From contig NZ_CAOJCN010000005.1 in assembly GCF_948329515.1 (NCBI RefSeq), forward strand, positions 62,001-126,000: 64,000 bases of DNA, in the 5' to 3' direction. The DNA comes from Cohnella rhizoplanae. Its GTDB lineage: Bacteria > Bacillota > Bacilli > Paenibacillales > Paenibacillaceae. This document shows, piece by piece, positions 42,496 to 50,456 of the stretch (position 1 is the stretch's first letter; each line of letters begins with the position of its first letter). A model generated the notes under the pieces. It saw only the letters and a program-made list of their open reading frames with translations. It made no database searches and had not been told where the DNA came from. The translations under genes and the position numbers were made by a program.

Positions 42496-43695
42496 CTAAT
42501 GATGGCGCTCTGGAGCGAGCGTGCAAAGGCGGCTGGAAAACCGGCTCCCCCATACGGCCACCGCGACCAAGACGAAGACGGCCGCGGCCGACAGCGCCAG
42601 CGGGGTCAGCTCGCGGGCGAACAGCGCGAGCACGGCCAGGGCTGCCAGGCCCGTCGCGTGAGGTACGGCGAACGTGCGGGATACGATCCGGATAAAGATC
42701 ATGTTGCTAAGCAGATACAGCGCCGGCGAACCCAGAATGACCAGCGCCGCCCCCGTTTCCATATGACCCGCGGGATGCGCAAGCAGCAGCTCGTCCGCGA
42801 CGGCCGACAGCACGATGCTCGCCGCAAGCAGCAGGTGCGTGTACGTGTAGGCCGCTCTGGCCAACTGCCCGGGCACCGAGGAATTGACGATGTAATGATG
42901 GCCGATGCGCGAGGTCGTCTCGAAGTAGATCCACCACAAGGACACCGTGCCCGCGAAGGAAACGAGAAAGGCCAGCACCGTCTCCATATTCCTTTCCAAG
43001 CCGCCAAAGGTAGCGCCCGTGACCAGAATGGACTCTCCGAGCGCGATAATGATGAACAGTCCGGCCCGCTCCGCCATGTGAGCCCCCTCGACGGCCCAAT
43101 CCTCCGCCGTGGAACGGCCGATCCGGGGCACCCAGAATCCGAGCGACGGCGCGAGATAGTCGATGAACAACGCGACGCCCCACAGCAGCAGCCTGACCTC
43201 GTCCTCCTGCGTTCCGCCCGCGATCCAGAAGACGCCGGAGAGGATCAGCCAGCAAAGGATGCGCACCAAGTTAATCCGGTTGACTGGCGCGCCGTGCCCG
43301 AGCGCCCATACGGCGAAGGCGGTGCGTCCGATCTGGAACGCCGCATAGGCGATGCCGAAGTACAGGCCGGCATGTCCGAACGCCTCGGGAATCGAAGTGG
43401 ACATAATAAGGCCGATCAGCATGAGCGAGAATAGCATAATGCGCACGGGAAGCGCGTCCGGGCTCAGCCAGTTGATGACCCAGGTGGTATAGTTCCACGC
43501 CCACCATACGGCCATCGTCAGCATCGCCGTATGAAGCGCGCCGGTCCACGTGAAGTTCTCGAGCAGCGAATGGGACAGCTGCGTGACGGCGAAAACGAAG
43601 ATGAGATCGAAAAACAGTTCGATAAACGATACCTTGCCCGAATCGCTCAGGCCTCTGCTGCGAAACCATTCGGGTCTGTGATGCACACGCGCCAT
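42496..43695 (-). CDS. Low-temperature-requirement A (LtrA) family membrane protein
   Basis: The 399-residue protein has about ten membrane helices and the family opening SFIELFFDLIFVFAVTQLSH (from about residue 23). The later segment ERAGLFIIIALGESILVTG is also typical. LtrA was named for a Listeria low-temperature growth phenotype, and the biochemical role is unknown. AGGAGG lies 9 bases before the ATG. It is monocistronic, with a clear terminator. Confidence 0.9.
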   Translation of the reverse strand: MARVHHRPEWFRSRGLSDSGKVSFIELFFDLIFVFAVTQLSHSLLENFTWTGALHTAMLTMAVWWAWNYTTWVINWLSPDALPVRIMLFSLMLIGLIMSTSIPEAFGHAGLYFGIAYAAFQIGRTAFAVWALGHGAPVNRINLVRILCWLILSGVFWIAGGTQEDEVRLLLWGVALFIDYLAPSLGFWVPRIGRSTAEDWAVEGAHMAERAGLFIIIALGESILVTGATFGGLERNMETVLAFLVSFAGTVSLWWIYFETTSRIGHHYIVNSSVPGQLARAAYTYTHLLLAASIVLSAVADELLLAHPAGHMETGAALVILGSPALYLLSNMIFIRIVSRTFAVPHATGLAALAVLALFARELTPLALSAAAVFVLVAVAVWGSRFSSRLCTLAPERHH

Positions 43696-43762
43696 GCCGG
43701 CGATCCTCCTCTTCGCTCTTCTCGTTTAAAGCTGAGTATAGCAGACAACGCCGGGGCTCGGA

Positions 43763-44647
43763 CTAAAGTTTATCCCTACGCCGCGCCGCTCTGGTCATCG
43801 GGACAGCGAACGCGGCGAGCAGGCTCCCGAAAAGCAGCAGGATGCCCGCCGTCTGCAGACCGCCTGGGCGGAAGCCGGAGACGCCGATGTCGAGCAGAAT
43901 GGCGACCGCCGGATCGACGAACACGGCGATGGAGACGACCGGCGACGGGAGGCGGCGGATGCTGCCGAAGAAGAGCAGATAGACGAATCCGGTATGGACG
44001 ATGCCGGTCGCCACGGCATAAATCCACTCGCCGCGAGCGAGGTCCGCGTATGCGGGGAACCGTACGAACGGCAGCAGGAGCAGCATGCCGATCGCCATCT
44101 GAACGAATGTCGTCGCGTAGACGCTCGTCCGCCGGACGCTCCGCCCCAGAAGCATCGTCGCCGCGTAGAAGACAGCCGCCAGCACGCCGCAGAGCATCCC
44201 CTTCCAGCTCGGAGAGGCGCCGCCGAAGCCGCCCGCTCCCATGATGAGCAGCGTGCCTGCGAAGCACCCGGCCAGCGAGAGGATCGCCGTACGGCCGAGC
44301 TTGTCCCGGAAGATCAGTCCGCCCGCGATGAGCGCCAGAATGGGGGCAAGATGGTACAGCGAGATGGCGATCGTCACGGAGACGAGCCTGAACGCGGTGA
44401 ACAGGAAAACCCAGTTAAGCAGGTTGGACATGCCGCACGCCGCGACGATCAGCGCCTCCCTGGCATCCCACCGCTCCCGCTTGAAGCTGCCCGACAGCAG
44501 CCAGGCCGCCAGCAGGATCGCAAAGGCGCAGACGCAGCGGACGAACACGAGCTCTACGGCCGGCAAGCCCGTACGCGTAGAGAAAAAGCCGACCGAGCCG
44601 AAGATGGCCATGGATACGATCAATTGGGATAAAGCGGACTTGTGCAT
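43763..44647 (-). CDS. EamA/DMT-superfamily transporter
   Basis: The 294-residue protein has ten membrane helices in two homologous EamA halves (LAPILALIAGGLIFRDKLGR ends the first). It belongs to the drug/metabolite transporters that export amino acids, sugars or other small metabolites. The substrate cannot be inferred. The ATG is preceded by GGGGAG at about 13 bases, rather distant. It stands alone between the LtrA gene and the GH4 operon. Confidence 0.88.
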   Translation of the reverse strand: MHKSALSQLIVSMAIFGSVGFFSTRTGLPAVELVFVRCVCAFAILLAAWLLSGSFKRERWDAREALIVAACGMSNLLNWVFLFTAFRLVSVTIAISLYHLAPILALIAGGLIFRDKLGRTAILSLAGCFAGTLLIMGAGGFGGASPSWKGMLCGVLAAVFYAATMLLGRSVRRTSVYATTFVQMAIGMLLLLPFVRFPAYADLARGEWIYAVATGIVHTGFVYLLFFGSIRRLPSPVVSIAVFVDPAVAILLDIGVSGFRPGGLQTAGILLLFGSLLAAFAVPMTRAARRRDKL

Positions 44648-44721
44648 GGTCTGGATGATTCTCCCCGCAGTCTGATGGACCTAACTCTACTATAGAATCG
44701 GGGATCAGGACAAATGCAGAC

Positions 44722-44763
44722 ACCCCGCAGCGCTCCCGCTGGCGCGCGGTTGCTCTGCGGGGT
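44722..44763 (-). terminator. Probable terminator of the GH4 operon
   Basis: ACCCCGCAG (44722-44730) pairs with CTGCGGGGT (44755-44763) around a GC-rich loop, 27 bases past the GH4 stop. The T-tract is poor, so it could be a weak terminator or an RNA-stabilising hairpin. Confidence 0.5.
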
Positions 44764-44789
44764 GGTTCCCCAGATCAATTTTGTGCGAC

Positions 44790-46202
44790 TTACTTCGCCA
44801 GCTCTCCGAACCGCGAGAACACAGCCAGCGCCGGATCGATCGGCACCTCCGCTCGCGCAAGGCCCGCCGGCGTGTCGATCGTCGGCGTCGGCCGCGGGAG
44901 GCGCCCTTCGAACTGCGGCAGCCAATCTCGCTGTGCCGTCAGCATCTCCGTGACCATGTCTCGGATCTCCTTCAGCGTCAATACCGAGGACGTAAGCGGA
45001 TCGAGCGCGATCGCCTGCACGACCGTCTCCGGATCGCCCGACTTGGCCGCCAGTACGGCCAACCGCTGCACGTTGATATTCGTCATGTTCAACGCGGCGC
45101 ACTGCGGCGGGATCTCGCCGATGACGGTGCGATGCAGGCCGGTGCGGTCGGCGAACACCGCGCCTTCGGCGCAGCAGTCGGCAGGCAGGTTCGCGATCAT
45201 GCCTTCGTTGCGGATATTGCCACTGAACTTGAACGTCTTGCCGGTCTCCAGCGCCTCGATGATATAAGCGCAATATTCCACGCTGCGCTGCGGCAGATCG
45301 TACGATTCGTCGGCCAGAATGTCCTGATCCTTGTACTTGTCCGCGACGTACGCGCACCAATTGTAATAGGCGCCCGTCTCTCCGCCGAAGGAAGGCTCGT
45401 CGCAATACAGGTCGAGCGCCTTCTGATTCTTTCGGAACCAGGGGACGTACTCCGACAGATGACCCGTCGACTCGGTCATGAAGTAGCCGAAGTGGCGGAA
45501 CACCTCGCCGCGCACCTTCTCGTTGACGTAAAATTCGGGTTGCTCGAAGCGTTCTCTCAGCAGCGGATACAGGTCCTGCCCTTGGTGGGACAGCTTCGTG
45601 AACCAGCCCATGTGGTTAATGCCGGCGGACACGTAGTCGATCTCGTCCTTGGGAACGCCGGTGTAGCCGGAGATCAGATCGAGCGTCGTCTGCACGCCGT
45701 GGCACAGGCCGACGTATTGGATCTTGGTCTCGCCGAGCGCCCAGCAGATCATGGCCATCGGATTGACGTAGTTGAGCAGCGTGGCTTTCGGGCAGAGCTC
45801 CTCCATGTCCCGCGCCACGTCCAGGATGACCGGGATGCTGCGCAGCGCGCGGAACACCCCGCCCGGGCCGAGCGTATCGCCGATGCACTGGTCGACGCCG
45901 TATTTCATCGGAATCTTGTAGTCCAGTTCGAAGGCGGAGACGCCGCCGACCTGGAACGACGTGATGACGTAGCTCGCGCCGGCCAGCGCTTCCCTGCGGT
46001 CCGTCGTCACGAGGACGCGCGACTTCAGCCCGTTCCGCTCGATGACCTTGTCCGCGAAGGCCTTCACCTGCGAGGTCTTGCCGGTGGAGGGGGCCATCAG
46101 CACGAACTCGGTGTCCTCCAGCTCCGGCGTCGCCATGATGTCCAGGATCAGCGTCTTGCAAAATACGATGCTGCCCGCTCCGATGATCGCGACTCTTCTC
46201 AT
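44790..46202 (-). CDS. melA: Glycoside hydrolase family 4 (alpha-galactosidase type)
   Basis: The 470-residue cytoplasmic enzyme has the NAD-binding start RRVAIIGAGSIVF, NYVNPMA near residue 145, the metal ligand Cys167 in GLCHGVQ and His197 in GINHMGW. GH4 enzymes use NAD+, Mn2+ and redox-assisted elimination to cleave alpha- or beta-glycosides. The CHGVQ form is closest to the MelA alpha-galactosidase branch, so the symbol is tentative. It is the last gene of an operon with an oxidoreductase and an FG-GAP protein. Confidence 0.88.
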   Translation of the reverse strand: MRRVAIIGAGSIVFCKTLILDIMATPELEDTEFVLMAPSTGKTSQVKAFADKVIERNGLKSRVLVTTDRREALAGASYVITSFQVGGVSAFELDYKIPMKYGVDQCIGDTLGPGGVFRALRSIPVILDVARDMEELCPKATLLNYVNPMAMICWALGETKIQYVGLCHGVQTTLDLISGYTGVPKDEIDYVSAGINHMGWFTKLSHQGQDLYPLLRERFEQPEFYVNEKVRGEVFRHFGYFMTESTGHLSEYVPWFRKNQKALDLYCDEPSFGGETGAYYNWCAYVADKYKDQDILADESYDLPQRSVEYCAYIIEALETGKTFKFSGNIRNEGMIANLPADCCAEGAVFADRTGLHRTVIGEIPPQCAALNMTNINVQRLAVLAAKSGDPETVVQAIALDPLTSSVLTLKEIRDMVTEMLTAQRDWLPQFEGRLPRPTPTIDTPAGLARAEVPIDPALAVFSRFGELAK

Positions 46203-46226
46203 TGTACGATCCCGTCCCTTCGCGCT

Positions 46227-47276
46227 CTATTGGTACTGCTCCATCAAGCGGATGTAATCCCTGGCCAGCTTCAGATCCTCCAGCGCTTCCTTCGAGTCGC
46301 ACGGCGCCGGGCGCTCGCCGCGGACGGCCGCGATGAAGTTCATCGCCTGCCGCCGCATGGCGGACTGGTTCGGCATAATCGGCATCTCGTAGGACGGCGC
46401 GCCGTTGCCGTCCTTCATGATCGTGACCTTGCCGGCCTGCTGGCGGGCGAGCGGCGGCGGCAGGTCGATGCGGACGAAGCCGCGCTCGAAGCAGACGAGC
46501 AGGCTCTCGTGCCATTCGATCGACGTGTTGTACGGGGCCATCTCCAGCGCCACGGTGACGCCGCCTTCGCTCTCGCCGGCCAGCAGCACGCCGCGGCGGT
46601 CGGCGAAGGTGATCTTGTAGGGTTCGCTCAGCAGGAAGCGGATCGCGTTCACCTGGTGGATGTAATAGTTGACGAAAAAATCGAGCTGGCGGGTCTGCTC
46701 GTCCGTGAAGTACGCCGGCCCGGGCTCGAACGCGATGTCCGGATACGGTTCGTCCGAGTTCAGCGGCGCATCCGCGCCGCCGATCCAATCGCCTGGCGGC
46801 ATCGTGACGCGGATGTACTGCAGCTTGCCGTATTCTCCGCTCTCCTTCCACTGCTCGACGACGCCGCTGGCATATTCCATCGCGGGGTCGGAGCGCTTGT
46901 GGTAGCCGACCATATGCAGCGTGCGGCGCTCATCCGCGAGACGTACCAGCTCCTCGCCGGCCTCGACGGTCAGCGAGATCGGCTTCTCGGTGAATACCGG
47001 GATGCCCGCCTTGAGGATATCGGGGATAAGACGGATATGACCGCGGTACGGCTGCGGCGCGACGATCGCGTCCACCTTCGCGTCATTCAGCAGCTCCAGG
47101 TGATTGGCGTACACGCTGGGCACGCCGTAGCGGTCCGCGACCGTCCGGGCAAGACCCGGCCGCACCTCCGCCAGCGCGACCACTTCGCATAGATCTCGCA
47201 ATACGGCGTAGTTGGACAGATGGGCCATCTGCCCCATCCCGCCGACGCCGACGAATCCGATTTTCAGCTTGTTCAA
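46227..47276 (-). CDS. Gfo/Idh/MocA-family oxidoreductase
   Basis: The 349-residue protein has the Rossmann motif IGFVGVGGMGQMAH, TEKPISLTVEAGEEL with the catalytic lysine, and a C-terminal substrate domain with DFFVNYYIHQVNAIRFLL. I chose the TTG at 47276 because GGGAG lies 8 bases upstream and the conserved part begins there. A GTG at 47285 overlaps the upstream stop but has no room for a ribosome-binding site. It lies between the FG-GAP and GH4 genes and probably oxidises the sugar unit handled by the GH4 enzyme. Confidence 0.87.
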   Translation of the reverse strand: MNKLKIGFVGVGGMGQMAHLSNYAVLRDLCEVVALAEVRPGLARTVADRYGVPSVYANHLELLNDAKVDAIVAPQPYRGHIRLIPDILKAGIPVFTEKPISLTVEAGEELVRLADERRTLHMVGYHKRSDPAMEYASGVVEQWKESGEYGKLQYIRVTMPPGDWIGGADAPLNSDEPYPDIAFEPGPAYFTDEQTRQLDFFVNYYIHQVNAIRFLLSEPYKITFADRRGVLLAGESEGGVTVALEMAPYNTSIEWHESLLVCFERGFVRIDLPPPLARQQAGKVTIMKDGNGAPSYEMPIMPNQSAMRRQAMNFIAAVRGERPAPCDSKEALEDLKLARDYIRLMEQYQ

Positions 47277-47281
47277 TGCGC

Positions 47282-48373
47282 TCACTCCCGAGGTCCCAAA
47301 TTTTCGAATAGATAGAGGCCTTCCGTGCCCGGCGCGACGATGTCCGGATACCCGTTGCCGGTGATATCCTGGATCCACATGTAAATGCCGTTCCCGGAGC
47401 CCTCGCCCGCGGGTCCGTAGTCGATGACGTGCTTCTCGAAGGCGCCGCCGTTGATCTTGAAGTAGTAGAGCCCGAGCGGATCGTCGAAGCCGGGATCGTT
47501 GTCGTGCGCCAGGTACCGCTTGCCCGTCACGAGCTCCAGCTCGCCGTCGAGATCGAGGTCGACCAGCATCAGATCGTGATACTGCGAGGCGGTCGCATCG
47601 ATGTCGTGGCGGATCCAGCTGCGGGAGCCGTCCGCCTCGCGGCGCTGCTCGTACCAGTGCAGCCCGTAATCGTGCGCCTGGCCGACGATGAGGTCGCATA
47701 GGCCGTCGCCGTTCACGTCGAACCCGATGACCGGCACGCTGGCCGAGCCGAGGGAGAATTCGGGGTGAAACGTCCAGGGTCCGGCGAACGGAACCTCCGG
47801 CTGCTCCAGCCAGCCGTTATGCAGCACGATGTCCGTCCGGCCGTTGCCGGTAATGTCCGCGAAGCCCATGCCGTGTCCGCTCGGCCCCTCGGAGATGACG
47901 GTCTTGCGGAACCGCCCGGTTCCCTTGCCGTTCTCGTCCACGATCAGCTTGTAGAAGGCCTGGGGCGACTCCGGCGTATTGGGGAAAATCTCCGGTACCC
48001 CGCAGCCGTCGATGTCGAAGTAGCGGATCGTCTCGATCGGGGTGCTGGGGTCGATCTCGATCGTTTCCCATTCAGAGTCCAGGTTCCCCGGATTGCGGCG
48101 CCACTTGAGCGCGCCTCCCCACCAAGAGCCCGTCACGATATCGATGCGGCCGTCTCCGTCCACGTCCATCGGGAAGTCGGAGAAGTCGTCGCGGTAATGC
48201 GCGTAGGTCGCCAGCTCGCAGATCTTGTGCCGCTTGACGAAGTCCGGGCCCTCGTACCAGTAGCCGCCGCTCACGATATCGAGCGTGCCGTCCCCGTCGA
48301 CGTCGAAGACGGAGCAAGCTTCGAACGTCTCGCCGCTCAGCTTCCGCTTGTTGAATTGAATAGGCATGCGCAT
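47282..48373 (-). CDS. FG-GAP/VCBS-repeat protein without signal peptide
   Basis: The 363-residue protein consists of repeated FG-GAP/VCBS blades with calcium-type loops: DVDGDGTLDIV, DVDGDGRIDIV, DITGNGRTDIV, DVNGDGLCDLIV, DLDLDGELELV and DITGNGYPDIV. That fits a seven-bladed propeller. No signal peptide or membrane helix is visible, which is unusual for this normally extracellular fold. It is the first gene of the operon with the oxidoreductase and GH4 genes. ATGs at 48373 and 48367 are both possible behind GGGGAAAGGG. Confidence 0.85.
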   Translation of the reverse strand: MRMPIQFNKRKLSGETFEACSVFDVDGDGTLDIVSGGYWYEGPDFVKRHKICELATYAHYRDDFSDFPMDVDGDGRIDIVTGSWWGGALKWRRNPGNLDSEWETIEIDPSTPIETIRYFDIDGCGVPEIFPNTPESPQAFYKLIVDENGKGTGRFRKTVISEGPSGHGMGFADITGNGRTDIVLHNGWLEQPEVPFAGPWTFHPEFSLGSASVPVIGFDVNGDGLCDLIVGQAHDYGLHWYEQRREADGSRSWIRHDIDATASQYHDLMLVDLDLDGELELVTGKRYLAHDNDPGFDDPLGLYYFKINGGAFEKHVIDYGPAGEGSGNGIYMWIQDITGNGYPDIVAPGTEGLYLFENLGPRE

Positions 48374-48405
48374 GTCCCTTTCCCCGCGGATCTATGGATT
48401 CGTTA

Positions 48406-48419
48406 TGAAAGCGCTATTG
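48406..48419 (+). promoter_or_regulatory. cre-like CcpA site upstream of the GH4 operon
   Basis: TGAAAGCGCTATTG matches the cre consensus at 12 of 14 positions, with a perfect TGAAAGCGCTA core. It lies between the predicted promoter and the FG-GAP gene start, where CcpA would block transcription when preferred sugars are present. Confidence 0.5.
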
Positions 48420-48431
48420 AATCTCTCTTCG

Positions 48432-48459
48432 CTTATAATCTACAATACATACAGATCAA
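48432..48459 (-). promoter_or_regulatory. Promoter of the GH4 operon
   Basis: On the minus strand TTGATC (48454-48459) and TATAAG (48432-48437) are 16 bases apart, about 58 bases upstream of the FG-GAP gene. A plus-strand TATAAT (48434-48439) overlaps it and could serve the divergent AraC gene, but no -35 box accompanies that. Confidence 0.45.
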
Positions 48460-48521
48460 GGAACAATGCGGAGAGTTGCGGGATTTGGCTATTGAGAATT
48501 GGGTTTAGGAGGCGCATGGAC

Positions 48522-49355
48522 ATGCGGCATTCGATCATCTCCGGGAAGCCGGAGATCCTGAGCGGATCGCTCATCCACGGGAGCAAAGAAGCGCCCTTCT
48601 ACTTCCCGCTGCACCAGCACGAGCTGAACGGCGAGGTGTTCTTGATTATGGAGGGAGATGGAGAGTTCCGCGTGGACGGCAGGCTCTATCGCGCCAAGGC
48701 GGGCAGCCTGCTGATGTACAATCGGGGCATCTGGCATGAGGAAAGGTCGACCAGCGACAAATTCACGGCCGTGTATGTCGCTTATACGGGCCTGCAATTA
48801 CAGGGGATGCCCGCCGACTGCCTGTCGACGTCCGCGCAGCCGGCGATGGTCGAGCTGCAGGAGCATTTTTTGCCCGTCAAAAAGCTCTTCGCCGAGATGA
48901 TCGAGGAATGGAGCAGCCAGCTGCCCGAATCCGCCGTCGTGGCGAACGGGCTGCTGCGGGCGCTGACGGGCCGGCTAGCGAGGCTGCTGCATTATTCGGC
49001 CGAGGATCAGGTGAAGAAGCGCCCGAACAAGGAGCTCGTGCATCTGGCCAGGCGCTATATGGAGGAGAACTATCCGTTCGACGTGACGCTTGAGACGCTG
49101 GCCAACCTCACCTATACGAATCCGTACCATTTTATCCACGTATTCAAGGCGGAGACGGGCATGAGTCCGATCCAGTACTTGATCCGGTACCGCGTCGAGG
49201 TGGCCAAGCAATACCTGGAGACGACGCGGCTGCCGATGGCGGAGATCGCCGAGAAGGTCGGGTACAAGAGCGAGACGTACTTCCAGAACCTGTTCAAAAA
49301 AACGACCGGGGTATCGCCAGGGAAGTACCGGGCCGCTGCAGGGGCCATCGAGTAA
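48522..49355 (+). CDS. AraC-family transcriptional regulator
   Basis: The 277-residue protein has a cupin-like N-terminal domain (LHQHELNGEVFLIMEGDGEF, and RAKAGSLLMYNRGIWHE) and a C-terminal AraC domain (about 175-275) with TNPYHFIHVFKAETGMSP. AGGAGG lies 9 bases before the ATG at 48522. The in-frame ATG at 48516 is only 3 bases from it and is less likely. It is divergent from the FG-GAP/oxidoreductase/GH4 operon, which it probably activates. Confidence 0.92.
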   Translation: MRHSIISGKPEILSGSLIHGSKEAPFYFPLHQHELNGEVFLIMEGDGEFRVDGRLYRAKAGSLLMYNRGIWHEERSTSDKFTAVYVAYTGLQLQGMPADCLSTSAQPAMVELQEHFLPVKKLFAEMIEEWSSQLPESAVVANGLLRALTGRLARLLHYSAEDQVKKRPNKELVHLARRYMEENYPFDVTLETLANLTYTNPYHFIHVFKAETGMSPIQYLIRYRVEVAKQYLETTRLPMAEIAEKVGYKSETYFQNLFKKTTGVSPGKYRAAAGAIE

Positions 49356-49358
49356 CAT

Positions 49359-50252
49359 TTACAGGCCGGAAACCCATTTCTCCCGGCCGCCGGGCCGCGT
49401 CCCCAGCGCTGCCCGGCGCAGCGCCGCCGCTCCGGCGGCCATCGAGACCAGGAAGCAGACGCTGGCCGCGATCGGCAGCGGCGACCATTCCATCAGCGCA
49501 TGGCCGTTCATCGTCTGCCAGCCGGTCGCGGCGAGGCCGAGCAGATACGCGATGCCGGTTGTATGAATCAGAGCGCGCCTTGCCCGCGCGTTCGCACCGG
49601 TGCGCTCGGCGAGCCAGGCGACGAGCGGCACGGCCTGAAGCGCATGGAAGCCGAGTCCGTGCAGCCAGATGATATTGCCTTCCGCGCCGATGAACCGGCC
49701 CTGGTTGGCGGAGATCCAGATACCGGCCGCGAACGAGACGGTTACGGCGATCATGGCGTAGCGTATGCTGAGCGCCATCTCTGGGCGGAGCCAGTAGGCT
49801 CTAGCGCGGAAAAATTGCGCGCCCAGATACACATAGAACAAGACGAGAAATAACGCGACAAACGTAAAAATGTTGCCGACCGTCTGGTCGAAGACCGAAT
49901 CGCTCTCGACGAATCTCGGATTCACGCCGCGGAAATTCTGAACGGTCTCCGCGCAGTAAGAATACAGAGCGAGACCGATATAAAACCTCCGGAACCAAAC
50001 CCGGCTGCGTCTCCCCACGGCCGCGAGCGGCAGGATCGCCGCCGTCGACAATAGAAAGATGCCCAGCGCGGCGTCGAACGAGAACGCCTTCGAGACGTCG
50101 CCTCCCGGCGCGACCTCTCCCCCGTTGATCAGCGTCCATATCCCGCATGCCGCCGCCAGGATAAATCCGAGAATGCCGGTCAGCACCAGCGCTTTCTCTC
50201 CTTCGAATAGTCGACCGCTTCGCTTCGTCTCTTGATCGGTATCCCCTTGCAT
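49359..50252 (-). CDS. Hypothetical multi-pass membrane protein
   Basis: The 297-residue protein has about eight membrane helices. Segments of note are AETVQNFRGVNPRF (about residue 105), IWISANQGRFIGAEGNIIWLHGLGFHALQ (about 180-208) and the conserved-looking HGLGFHALQAVPL histidines. Membrane histidines could mean haem or metal binding, but that is a guess. It converges with the AraC gene with 3 bases between stops. AAGGAAGCGG precedes the ATG. I do not recognise the family. Confidence 0.7.
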   Translation of the reverse strand: MQGDTDQETKRSGRLFEGEKALVLTGILGFILAAACGIWTLINGGEVAPGGDVSKAFSFDAALGIFLLSTAAILPLAAVGRRSRVWFRRFYIGLALYSYCAETVQNFRGVNPRFVESDSVFDQTVGNIFTFVALFLVLFYVYLGAQFFRARAYWLRPEMALSIRYAMIAVTVSFAAGIWISANQGRFIGAEGNIIWLHGLGFHALQAVPLVAWLAERTGANARARRALIHTTGIAYLLGLAATGWQTMNGHALMEWSPLPIAASVCFLVSMAAGAAALRRAALGTRPGGREKWVSGL

Positions 50253-50348
50253 AGCACCGCTTCCTTCCCGTGAGTTGGTACTCTCACTTTACTGGAAGGG
50301 ACCGGATGGCCGGAACGGTCTCGGGATGCGTTCATGATCGGACCTGAA

Positions 50349-50406
50349 GAGGTCCTCCCGCTCCGCCGGAGGTCTTAGCGGATTCGCATAGCGAAGGGAG
50401 GACCTC
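50349..50406 (-). terminator. Inverted repeat downstream of the third solute-binding protein
   Basis: GAGGTCCTCCC (50349-50359) pairs with GGGAGGACCTC (50396-50406) around an inner AT-poor hairpin, 51 bases past the stop at 50457. There is no T-tract, so it may be an attenuator-like or stability element rather than a simple terminator. Confidence 0.5.
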
Positions 50407-50456
50407 TCATCTTGCTCACGCTTGGGCGGACTTCCGTCTACTGGGTCCCGAGTGTC

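Noticed and set aside
44781..47192. 803-codon plus-strand open frame antisense to the GH4 and oxidoreductase genes
   Set aside because: It runs antisense across two well-supported genes and shows no family motifs.
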